NCBI GenBank assembly: GCA_016185185.1
Contig: JACPOD010000055.1
Span: 1-39,131 of the forward strand
Length of the DNA: 39,131 bases
Reading direction: 5' to 3'
Origin: Sphingobacteriales bacterium
Lineage (GTDB): Bacteria > Bacteroidota > Bacteroidia > Chitinophagales > Chitinophagaceae
The notes beneath the pieces are model-generated. The model worked only from the letters and a program-made list of their open reading frames with translations. It ran no database searches and was not told the origin of the DNA. Below, piece after piece: positions 32,003 to 39,131 of the stretch (its first letter is position 1; the number at the start of each line of letters is the position of its first letter). A program made the position numbers and the translations under genes.

Positions 32003-35000
32003 TTATTGTTTTACAATCTTCAACTTACCGTTGATTTTATTTTTTCTGTCTTCTATCCATAATAAATACAGGCCGGAAGCAAAGCTTTCCATATTTATTT
32101 GCAATGTCGCAGCTGAGTTTTTTAATAACAAAACTTGTTTGCCATTAATATCCAACAACCGGATCGTTTGTTGTACAATAGAGGTTTTTGAAACTATAGC
32201 AAGTTTTGTAAGCACGGGGTTAGGATAAACTTTTATTTTTTCACTGATCGAAATATCCGGAATAGCAGTAAAAATAAAACTCAATATATCCGATGCGGGA
32301 CTACTGCAGCCATTTAATGTAACTATTATGGTATAATTTCCATTGGCAACAGGTGAATAAGTTTGTGCTGTTGCCCCTGCAATCAAAACTCCATCTTTAT
32401 ACCATTGGTTACCCGTTGCTGCACTGGACTGTAAGGTATTTACTACCTGGGTTATCACAGGTTTAACGGGTGTTGGGTTTACTGTTATAGTAAGGGAGTT
32501 TGAAATTGCAGACTGGCAGCCATTAGCAGTAACAGTTGCGGTATATGTACCATTAGTAACAGCACTATAACTTGATGCTGTTGCTCCAGCAATCAATATT
32601 CCATCCTTATACCATTCGTTACCGGAGAAAACAGAGGAGAATAATACAGCACTTCCCCCAGAGCAAATTGTGGTGATGCTTTCTGTTGAAATAACAGGTG
32701 CAGAAGGTATCGCATTTACTATAACCACTATCGCATTTGAGGCTGGTGATGAACAGCCGTTACTTGTCACTATACAAGTATAACTTCCACTCGCAGATGC
32801 TGCATATGTTTGACTGGTTGCGCCTGCTATTAATACTCCATCTTTATACCATTGATTACCTGTTGCCACTGATGATGTTAACGTAACACTTCCACCGCTG
32901 CAGAATGTTGTGGCACTTCCTGCTGTAATCGTTGAGGCTGATGGTATCGCATTTACTGTAACTACTATTGCATTTGACACTGCTGATGAACAGCCGTTAC
33001 TTGTCACTATACAAGTATAACTTCCACTAGCTGTAGCTGCATAGGTCTGATTGGTTGCTCCTGTTATCAATACTCCATCTTTATACCATTGATTGCCACT
33101 TGCAACAGATGATGTTAACGTAACACTCCCACCGCTGCAGAACGTTGTAGCACTACCTGCTGTAATTACGGATGGTGATGGAACCGCATTCACTGTAACC
33201 ACTATCGCATTCGAAGCTGCTGATGAACAGCCGTTACTGGTCACAATACAAGTATAACTTCCACTCGCAGATACCGCATATGTTTGATTGATTGCTCCTG
33301 CTATCAATACTCCATCTTTATACCATTGATTACCTGTTGCCACTGATGATGTTAACGTAACACTATTACCTGCACAGATAGAAGTACTGCTTCCTGCACT
33401 GATCGTGGGGGCTGCAGGAATAGGATTTACTGTAACCACTATCGCATTCGACGCTGGCGAGGTACAGCCGCTACCCGTTACGGTACAAGTATAGCTTCCA
33501 CTAGCAGAAGCTGAATACGTTTGATTGATTGCTCCCGCTATCAATACTCCATCTTTATACCATTGATTACCGCTTGCAACAGATGATGTTAACGTAACAC
33601 TTCCACCGCTACAGAATGTTGTAGCACTACCAGCTGTAATCGTTGGGGCTGATGTTGAGCCTCCTGTTATGGTAATAGTAACAACCGATGAGTAATTAGA
33701 GCAACTACCTGTATAAACCAATCTTCTGTAATTGTTAGTTTGCGATAATACTGGTGGATCATAATTTAAAGAAGTTGCCCCGCTTATATTTCTGTAAATA
33801 TCTGTTCCCGTCTGTTGTTGCCATTGATAATTCAATACACCAGATCCACCCGTAGCTGTGCTTCCGGTAATAACAGCAGGGTCGCCCGAACCACAAAAAC
33901 TTGTTACAGCCGGTGCCGTAATGATGTTATTGGATATAGGATTACTGCAAGTTCCTTTTTGCACTGTCACACTTGTTGAGGCATAACTAACAATATAGCC
34001 GGGTGGTGTAACCAATCCTGAAAAAGTTCCGGTGATGGTTCCTGATGTAAGTGATATGATTACATAAGACCCTGATGGTACACTTGTACCTTCGGTAATA
34101 GTAAGCGTACCTCCAATGGTAAGGTTCCCTGCTCTTTTTAACTGATCATGTCCGCTACCGGCACCTGAGGCATCCTGTATCTCAACAATATAATTGGAAG
34201 CAGAAACAAAGGGAGAAGAAGAGAATGCATTTAATATTTGCCCCCCATTGATGGTAAGAATACCAATACCCGGAAGGTCTTTAGGGGAAATCGTTCCGCC
34301 CTTGCTTATAATATTAGGACAGTTGAGTGTTCCCACACCTTTAATTGTACCAAAATTATTTCCAATCAACAGATCACTTGATCCGGTTGATGTTTTATTG
34401 ATGGTACCATTATTAGTAAACGTAACAGGACATGGGCTTCCGCTGCAGGTTCCTGCCGTCATTGTGTTGTTTCCCGTTATATTAAAAAAGGCCCCTGAAT
34501 TATTATTGATGACAAAGGTTGACAAAACAAGATTACCTCCATTCCAGTTTATGGTACCGTTATTTGTAAGGGTTCCGTCACTTAACTGGGAAGCTGTACC
34601 GGAGATATTGAATATTCCTGCTGAAGCAATTGTTGTTGTATTAATGGCAGCCCAGCTTCCACCACTCCAATTAACCGTTCCATTAATTAAAATGGTAGTT
34701 GATCCACCGCCACTATTTGTTACAGATCCTACTGTAAGGTTTAATTGGCCATTCACTGTTAAATCATCAGCAGTTCCATCAGTTAATGCTAAGGTTGAAC
34801 TAACAGTTAAAATTCCCCCTGCATCTACTGTAACCTGGTCTGCGATAACGGATGTAGTTACAGAAACAGTATGCGTATTTTGTATATTAATATTACCATC
34901 TGTATTAGAAGGTGCTGCACTTGCATTAATCCAGGAAGAACCATCAAATACCTCCCAGGTAGATGCCAGGCTCCAATCCCCGCTTTGTTTACTCCGGTAA

Positions 35001-35182
35001 TCACCCGTTACTGCAAACGGTTCAATAAATTGATCAGTTGAAATTCCCGGTGAGAGCAGGTCAATTGCTCTTTGATTTAAAAAAGATTGTGTAACGGTAT
35101 TTACAGCATAGTTGGGTAAGCTATTTTGAGCATACAAATTCAGGCTGAAGATCAGCAATACAGAGGTAAACCATTTTCTCAT
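32003..35182 (-). CDS. Large T9SS-secreted adhesin-like protein with Ig-like repeats
   Basis: A 1059-residue surface protein. The signal peptide spans about 1-18 (LLIFSLNLYAQ). Residues 55-400 form a Gly/Thr/Asn-rich repetitive stretch (WSLASTWEVFDG, then many GTxNWSGG and TNNGTIN turns) that suggests a parallel beta-helix, as in autotransporter-like adhesins. Residues 511-973 hold six tandem Ig-like/PKD-like repeats of 79 residues with WYKDG and SGSYTC cores. The C-terminal 80 residues (VYPNP-like start, SGLYLLWIEDR, then KLKIVKQ) are a type A T9SS sorting domain. It is probably displayed on the outer surface; the ligand is unknown. It is convergent with terC. Confidence 0.87.
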   Translation of the reverse strand: MRKWFTSVLLIFSLNLYAQNSLPNYAVNTVTQSFLNQRAIDLLSPGISTDQFIEPFAVTGDYRSKQSGDWSLASTWEVFDGSSWINASAAPSNTDGNINIQNTHTVSVTTSVIADQVTVDAGGILTVSSTLALTDGTADDLTVNGQLNLTVGSVTNSGGGSTTILINGTVNWSGGSWAAINTTTIASAGIFNISGTASQLSDGTLTNNGTINWNGGNLVLSTFVINNNSGAFFNITGNNTMTAGTCSGSPCPVTFTNNGTINKTSTGSSDLLIGNNFGTIKGVGTLNCPNIISKGGTISPKDLPGIGILTINGGQILNAFSSSPFVSASNYIVEIQDASGAGSGHDQLKRAGNLTIGGTLTITEGTSVPSGSYVIISLTSGTITGTFSGLVTPPGYIVSYASTSVTVQKGTCSNPISNNIITAPAVTSFCGSGDPAVITGSTATGGSGVLNYQWQQQTGTDIYRNISGATSLNYDPPVLSQTNNYRRLVYTGSCSNYSSVVTITITGGSTSAPTITAGSATTFCSGGSVTLTSSVASGNQWYKDGVLIAGAINQTYSASASGSYTCTVTGSGCTSPASNAIVVTVNPIPAAPTISAGSSTSICAGNSVTLTSSVATGNQWYKDGVLIAGAINQTYAVSASGSYTCIVTSNGCSSAASNAIVVTVNAVPSPSVITAGSATTFCSGGSVTLTSSVASGNQWYKDGVLITGATNQTYAATASGSYTCIVTSNGCSSAVSNAIVVTVNAIPSASTITAGSATTFCSGGSVTLTSSVATGNQWYKDGVLIAGATSQTYAASASGSYTCIVTSNGCSSPASNAIVVIVNAIPSAPVISTESITTICSGGSAVLFSSVFSGNEWYKDGILIAGATASSYSAVTNGTYTATVTANGCQSAISNSLTITVNPTPVKPVITQVVNTLQSSAATGNQWYKDGVLIAGATAQTYSPVANGNYTIIVTLNGCSSPASDILSFIFTAIPDISISEKIKVYPNPVLTKLAIVSKTSIVQQTIRLLDINGKQVLLLKNSAATLQINMESFASGLYLLWIEDRKNKINGKLKIVKQ
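32264..33652 (-). repeat. Six tandem in-frame repeats (237 bp period) in the T9SS adhesin
   Basis: A common point in each repeat (the codons for WYKDG) falls at 33549, 33312, 33075, 32838 and 32601, exactly 237 bases apart, then at 32391, 210 bases on. The middle four are nearly identical in DNA. The last has lost about 9 residues around the first Cys (CSGGS), so it lacks one of its two cysteines. Confidence 0.92.
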
Positions 35183-35417
35183 ATTATTCAGTCCCTTTCA
35201 CTTTGGTGGATTTACTATTTTCATTCACTGATCCTGCTGAAATTATTGAATTATTTTGCTAACGTTGGTTCCGAAAGGTGAATGTGTTTTTCTCAGGATG
35301 TGCAAAGGAGTCCTAAAATAGTAAATAGAATTGAAAAATTATAATATGTTCTCAGGAAACGTTTAAATAAAATCCACGGCTTTTTTAGTGAGATACAGAG
35401 ATATAAAAAGAATAATG

Positions 35418-36452
35418 CTAACTAAATAATAAATTGTCGCCATTTTTCCCGGAAGGTTTTTTGCCCAGGTGCTCATAAGCTTTAGCAGTAGCTTCTCTCC
35501 CTCTTGAAGTGCGTTGCAGAAAACCTTCCTGAATTAAAAAAGGTTCGTACACTTCTTCAATAGTTCCGGATTCTTCACCAACAGCAGTGGCGATAGTGGT
35601 AATGCCAACCGGGCCGCCTTTAAATTTTTCGATGATGGTGGAGAGGATGCGGTTATCCATTTCATCCAAACCATGTTCATCCACATTTAATGCTTTGAGT
35701 GCATGCTGTGTTATTCCTAAATCTATTTCACCATCATTTAATACCTGTGCAAAATCTCTCACCCTTCTTAATAAACCATTGGCTATACGTGGCGTGCCCC
35801 GGCTGCGTCTCGATATTTCGCCGGCAGCATCTTGTTTAATTTTTGTGCCGAGTATATTGGCGGAACGTTTAATAATTGTTTTCAGTGTTTCTGAATTGTA
35901 ATATTCTAATCTTGATTTAATGGCAAATCTTGACAATAGCGGTGCCGTTAATAATCCACTTCTGGTTGTAGCGCCTATTAATGTAAAAGGATGTAATGAT
36001 AATTGAATGCTTCGTGCACTCGGTCCACTGTCAATCATAATGTCGATCCGGTAATCTTCCATCGCTGCATACAAATACTCTTCCACTACTGTACTTAACC
36101 GGTGAATTTCATCAATAAACAAAACATCATTTGCTTCAAGATTGGTAAGCAACCCGGCTAAATCACCCGGCTTTTCTATTACCGGACCAGATGTCTCTTT
36201 AATATTTACGCCCATCTCATTTGCCACAATTCTTGACAATGTTGTTTTACCCAAACCCGGAGGGCCGTGAAATAAAACATGGTCCAATGCTTCTCCCCTT
36301 ATCTTGGCTGCTTTTATAAAGATGCGCAAGTTCTCAATGATCTGTGGCTGACCGGAAAAATCTTCCATCACCGACGGGCGGATACTGTTCTCAAACTCCT
36401 TATCGGCCGGGTTTAAAAATTCTTTGTCATTATTTAAATTGGGATTGGGCAT
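35418..36452 (-). CDS. ruvB: Holliday junction DNA helicase RuvB
   Basis: Hexameric AAA+ motor that drives Holliday-junction branch migration with RuvA. The chosen protein is 344 residues. Walker A is GPPGLGKTT (63-71), Walker B is LFIDEIHRL (about 109-117), sensor 1 region [17 protein letters not shown], and the C-terminal winged helix ends in [12 protein letters not shown]. The frame is open to a TTG at 36470, but the ATG at 36452 gives the normal N-terminus ([12 protein letters not shown]). ruvA and ruvC are not in the window, so ruvB stands alone here. Confidence 0.96.
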   Translation of the reverse strand: MPNPNLNNDKEFLNPADKEFENSIRPSVMEDFSGQPQIIENLRIFIKAAKIRGEALDHVLFHGPPGLGKTTLSRIVANEMGVNIKETSGPVIEKPGDLAGLLTNLEANDVLFIDEIHRLSTVVEEYLYAAMEDYRIDIMIDSGPSARSIQLSLHPFTLIGATTRSGLLTAPLLSRFAIKSRLEYYNSETLKTIIKRSANILGTKIKQDAAGEISRRSRGTPRIANGLLRRVRDFAQVLNDGEIDLGITQHALKALNVDEHGLDEMDNRILSTIIEKFKGGPVGITTIATAVGEESGTIEEVYEPFLIQEGFLQRTSRGREATAKAYEHLGKKPSGKNGDNLLFS

Positions 36453-36528
36453 CAGGTGCAAATTAGGCAATTTGATAATTAGCTCATTTGGAAATTTTAT
36501 GTTTTAATGCATCACCTATTTTTGCAGT

Positions 36529-36813
36529 ATGAATTTTGAAGCATTCACAAATACATTATCACAATCAGTTCCCTCAAATGAATTTTCTGTTTACCTGCAA
36601 TCTTTATGGTTTGATGGTAAAGGTGACTGGAATAAAGCACATACTATCATACAGGATGTGGAAGATGTATCTGCCAGTTGGATCCATGCTTACCTGCATC
36701 GTAAAGAAGGAGATAAATTCAATGCTAATTATTGGTACAACAAAGCCGCTAAGTCAATGCCGCAATATTCATTAGAACAGGAATGGGAAGAAATAGTGAG
36801 TGCCTTACTATAA
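36529..36813 (+). CDS. Small conserved protein, half-TPR-like
   Basis: A 94-residue soluble protein without signal or membrane segment. It is helical, with WNKAHTIIQDVEDVSASWIH, AYLHRKEGDKFNANYWYNKA and an ending EQEWEEIVSALL; the central helix pair resembles a single TPR-like unit. I recall close relatives across Bacteroidota and some plants, all unnamed. A -7 element TATTTTTG (36517-36524) sits 4 bases before the ATG, so the mRNA is almost leaderless; it is divergent from ruvB. Its last bases overlap those of the M23 gene at 36808-36813. Confidence 0.72.
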   Translation: MNFEAFTNTLSQSVPSNEFSVYLQSLWFDGKGDWNKAHTIIQDVEDVSASWIHAYLHRKEGDKFNANYWYNKAAKSMPQYSLEQEWEEIVSALL

Positions 36814-37515
36814 ATATTTATTTAACTGCAGGATCAAATCCGGATCCGGACAATTGTTTAAATACATTTCCTTTTCTGAAAATTTACATACGCCGGGATA
36901 ATCCCCTTTACTAACCCGTATCTCATTAATAATTTGAAAATGCAAATGTGGTGGCCAGTGTCCATTTTCCTCCGCTCTTCCAAAATGACCAATTACCTGG
37001 CCATGACTGATATAATTTCCCTCTTTTAGTTTTTCAATATCGCTTAAACTCAAATGACCATACAATGTATAAAAAGGAATCCCATCCAACTGATGTAATA
37101 AAATTATAGTTGCACCGTAATCTCCATACCTGTTATTAAAAGCAAAACTGTGTACCATTCCACCCAATGCAGCATATACAGCTGTTCCTTCATTTCCCCA
37201 TATATCCGTTCCTAAATGCAACCTTCTGGGTTCTTCACCGTGTTTGTCTGCATCAAATACTTTACTGCGGCTATAAACTGTTCTGTGCTCGCCATATCCT
37301 CCAATACCAAAAAGACTGCTGTTTTCTTTCAGTTGCGCATTGATATAGTCAGAAAAAATTTCTACATTTTCAATTACTTCCTTTGTTAAGGATGAATTAC
37401 TGTCTGTAAAATCCAGTTGTGTTATTTTGTCTGTCCTGGGATTAAATTTTACTACCTGGTGAAAACTGTTTTGATGCTTATGCAATACGTGGATGATTTG
37501 TTCTGTGCTTGCCAT
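36808..37515 (-). CDS. M23-family metallopeptidase-like protein without a signal peptide
   Basis: A 235-residue LytM/M23 zinc metallo-endopeptidase. The zinc and catalytic residues are intact: His100 and Asp104 in HLGTD, His154 in YGHLS, and His190-x-His192 in PPHLHFQ. M23 enzymes cut peptidoglycan cross-bridges outside the inner membrane, but the N-terminus here (MASTEQIIHVLHKHQN) has no signal peptide or membrane segment, which is odd. It matches the style of M23 domains fused to aminotransferase and phosphotransferase domains in some bacteria (FYTLYGHLS, NGHWPPHLHFQ), so its role may not be in the cell wall. A promoter lies at 37520-37548. Confidence 0.85.
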   Translation of the reverse strand: MASTEQIIHVLHKHQNSFHQVVKFNPRTDKITQLDFTDSNSSLTKEVIENVEIFSDYINAQLKENSSLFGIGGYGEHRTVYSRSKVFDADKHGEEPRRLHLGTDIWGNEGTAVYAALGGMVHSFAFNNRYGDYGATIILLHQLDGIPFYTLYGHLSLSDIEKLKEGNYISHGQVIGHFGRAEENGHWPPHLHFQIINEIRVSKGDYPGVCKFSEKEMYLNNCPDPDLILQLNKYL

Positions 37516-37519
37516 ACTG

Positions 37520-37548
37520 TAAAGTTACTGTATGCTACATTGTACCAA
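37520..37548 (-). promoter_or_regulatory. Promoter of the M23 gene
   Basis: Reverse strand TTG at 37548-37546, 18 bases, TAACTTTA at 37527-37520, one mismatch from TAnnTTTG. Only 4 bases separate it from the ATG at 37515, so the mRNA is nearly leaderless. It begins right after the T-tract of the upstream gene's terminator. Confidence 0.5.
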
Positions 37549-37582
37549 ATAAAAAAGACCATCCTGCATTGCGGGATGGTCT
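37546..37582 (-). terminator. Terminator of the right-edge T9SS gene
   Basis: Twelve-pair stem 37556-37567 with 37571-37582 (arms AGACCATCC and GGATGGTCT outside), loop ATT; on the reverse strand TTTTTATTTGG follows. It lies 21 bases beyond the stop. Confidence 0.9.
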
Positions 37583-37603
37583 TGTAAATTTCACCGGTAT
37601 GTT

Positions 37604-39131
37604 TTATAATTTTTGCAGTTTAATTACCTTACGATTTTCACCCTGCGATAATTCCACAAAATAAATACCTTTCTTCAAATCACTTCCAAATAATACAGTT
37701 TGGTAAGGTGCCAGTTTCATCTGTTTCACCTGCCTGCCTAATATATCCACCACTTTAAGTATTACCTGTTCTTTAGACGTGGTTATTACCTGCAACCTGA
37801 AGTTTTCTGTAGTGGGGTTAGGCATCACTGTGGCATCAAATATATGAGCAGTAAAATCATCTTTTGCATTGATATTGCCAGTGGCAGAAGTGATAGTGTT
37901 TGTTTCCGTTGCTACTGGATTGACAATTACTACCGTACTTCCATTACCCACAGCAGTTGTTGGATCATCTGCATCACTTGCTCCTGGCTGGCTATCATAA
38001 ATAATTGCACCAGTATTCTTATTATAAATCTTCAATCGAATCTTATCAACTCCGCCGCCGCCAGATAGCTGACCATCAATTACTGTCATGATGAAATTAT
38101 ATCCTGCCTGGTCACCTGTAATCTTACCAGATCCTTTATACTGAGCTTTTGCTCCGCTGATAGCGAGATAATCAAAGTTTAAGGCATTAAATTCAAGACT
38201 GCCTATCTGGAACTGCATTTGTGTTTCGCCTTTTGGATTCGTTGCTCCTTTAAAGTAATTACTGTTAAATCCATAGCTCACTTTACCCGTTGCAGATGCG
38301 TTAGATTTTAATGAGCCGGCTGGTGAAGTAAACCAACCACCTCCGTAAGTATAGCCGCCATTCGGATCATAGATAACTACAATTGCTTCCAGGTCTCCAC
38401 GGGTATTAGCATAACTAACCACACCATTTTGATCTTTTACATTCATCTGTAACTTATATACACCGGCTGATCCAAATTTATAAGAACCGGCTACTGTACC
38501 ATTCTTTAATCCATTTGGCTCGGCTGTTATTGTACCGGCAACTGATGTACCATCTATCAGCCAGCTGGCAGTATGTTTATTGCCTGGCTTATCCCAGAAG
38601 GTTCCTGTAAAGTTTACAGTAGAACCAATCTTATAAGATGCTCCACTTAATGGTGTACTTATATCATGTGACACTACAACGGTTACAGTTTTAGTGCTGC
38701 TGTTACCACAAACATCGGTTGCTGTAATAGTAATGGTATAAACCCTTCCACTACCATTGCCGGCTCTTTCTGCCCTTAACTGTAAACTGTGACCATCTGT
38801 TCCTATAATCCAGTCTGGTGAAGTATCCCCATCACCTGTTCCATCAATTGGTTCATTACTGCTTACTGAAAGCGATGTGGTAACTGTACCGGCACAATTA
38901 TCTGCTGCTGCATATCCAACATATACATTTTGCATCTTATGGTTTGGTGGCCACAGGCAGGTTGGATTAACAGATACATTGGTAATGGTTGGTGCTGTCT
39001 GGTCACTTCCTGTATTGGAATAAGACTGGTTGGCCAGTGTATTACCACATACATCTTTAATGCTGAATGTATAGGTCACTGTCCATGCACAATTGGTGCC
39101 CGTTACACTGGTATTGGTAAGCTCTGCTGTA
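37604..39131 (-). CDS. T9SS-secreted protein with post-COAP-like domain (5' end beyond right edge)
   Basis: The reverse frame is open from the right edge to the stop at 37604, at least 509 codons, with no start inside; a GTG at 39079 is internal. The first 100 or so residues look like HYR/Ig-like repeats (CWPPNHKMQNVYVGYAAADN, DGHSLQLRAER, TITATDVCGNSS). A PKD-like domain follows (GSTVNFTGTFWDKPGNKHTA). Next is a region with GGGWFTSPAGSLKSN, KVSYGFNSNYFKG and DKIRLKIYNK that resembles the post-COAP-1 domain. The end is a type A T9SS sorting domain (PNPTTENFRLQV to KVIKLQKL). It is a secreted or surface protein, probably far larger than seen here. Confidence 0.85.
   Translation of the reverse strand, partial: TAELTNTSVTGTNCAWTVTYTFSIKDVCGNTLANQSYSNTGSDQTAPTITNVSVNPTCLWPPNHKMQNVYVGYAAADNCAGTVTTSLSVSSNEPIDGTGDGDTSPDWIIGTDGHSLQLRAERAGNGSGRVYTITITATDVCGNSSTKTVTVVVSHDISTPLSGASYKIGSTVNFTGTFWDKPGNKHTASWLIDGTSVAGTITAEPNGLKNGTVAGSYKFGSAGVYKLQMNVKDQNGVVSYANTRGDLEAIVVIYDPNGGYTYGGGWFTSPAGSLKSNASATGKVSYGFNSNYFKGATNPKGETQMQFQIGSLEFNALNFDYLAISGAKAQYKGSGKITGDQAGYNFIMTVIDGQLSGGGGVDKIRLKIYNKNTGAIIYDSQPGASDADDPTTAVGNGSTVVIVNPVATETNTITSATGNINAKDDFTAHIFDATVMPNPTTENFRLQVITTSKEQVILKVVDILGRQVKQMKLAPYQTVLFGSDLKKGIYFVELSQGENRKVIKLQKL

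Noticed and set aside
32264-33652. Regularly spaced repeats that could suggest a CRISPR array
   Set aside because: The period is 237 bases, in frame, and encodes Ig-like domains; there are no short repeats separated by unique spacers.
34194-35000. Long forward-strand ORF (268 codons) opposite the T9SS adhesin gene
   Set aside because: It is antisense to a protein with a clear signal peptide and sorting domain; the biased codons of the adhesin leave the opposite strand free of stops.
35211-35325. Eleven-base inverted repeat TTTACTATTTT / AAAATAGTAAA with arms 93 bases apart, in the 235-base gap upstream of the T9SS adhesin
   Set aside because: AT-rich arms this far apart are likely chance; no insertion or phase-variation signature accompanies them, and the gap holds no gene.

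Overview
The window is a piece of a Bacteroidota chromosome, most likely family Chitinophagaceae (inference). The evidence is AT-rich DNA, two proteins with type IX secretion (T9SS) C-terminal sorting domains, a SusC-like TonB receptor with an N-terminal carboxypeptidase-regulatory domain, many short lipoproteins, a bacterial heptaprenyl/geranylgeranylglyceryl-phosphate synthase, and repeated promoters of the form TTG-N18-20-TAnnTTTG, the phylum's own -33/-7 consensus. It is mostly housekeeping DNA. I see no transposase, phage gene, integrase or CRISPR array.

Layout. 1-5.1 kb: a potassium transporter cut by the left edge, a small lipoprotein, fumarase, an enoyl-CoA hydratase, a TRIC-type channel and a free-standing B12-binding domain. 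5.1-12.8 kb: a GT39 membrane glycosyltransferase, an aldo/keto reductase, glutamyl-tRNA synthetase, a secreted ARPP-1/DUF6569 protein, a polysaccharide deacetylase, a lipoprotein and a TatD nuclease. 12.8-16.7 kb: tRNA-Ser(GGA), two small secreted proteins, the acpP-fabF-rnc operon, then a 590-base gap with a probable small RNA ending in a strong terminator. 16.7-24.8 kb: an acetyltransferase, a YcxB-like protein, a PhoD-like phosphatase, a 42-residue lipoprotein, the B12-dependent ribonucleotide reductase, a DUF2490 protein and PcrB. 24.8-32 kb: a TonB receptor and MerC-like protein under a promoter flanked by TTGTTGCA elements, a lipoprotein, a thiolase, then pyrD with a second YcxB-like gene and terC. 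32-39.1 kb: a 1059-residue T9SS adhesin-like protein with six tandem Ig-like repeats, ruvB, a small conserved protein, a signal-less M23 peptidase and a second T9SS protein cut by the right edge.

How the genes work together. acpP-fabF-rnc is a classic fatty-acid/RNA-processing operon. merC-tonB looks like a metal (probably zinc) uptake unit with its own operator. pyrD-ycxB-terC reads as one transcript. Fumarase, crotonase, thiolase and the B12 domain are scattered pieces of central carbon and acyl-CoA metabolism. The B12 domain and the class II reductase both need cobalamin.

The most notable non-coding signals are the MerC operator/promoter, the candidate small RNA near 16.5 kb, the nearly leaderless gltX promoter, and six convergent gene pairs whose stop codons overlap, abut or lie 3 bases apart. 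No clearly novel multi-gene system is visible; the least explained items are the small RNA, the signal-less M23 peptidase and the secreted ARPP-1 protein.
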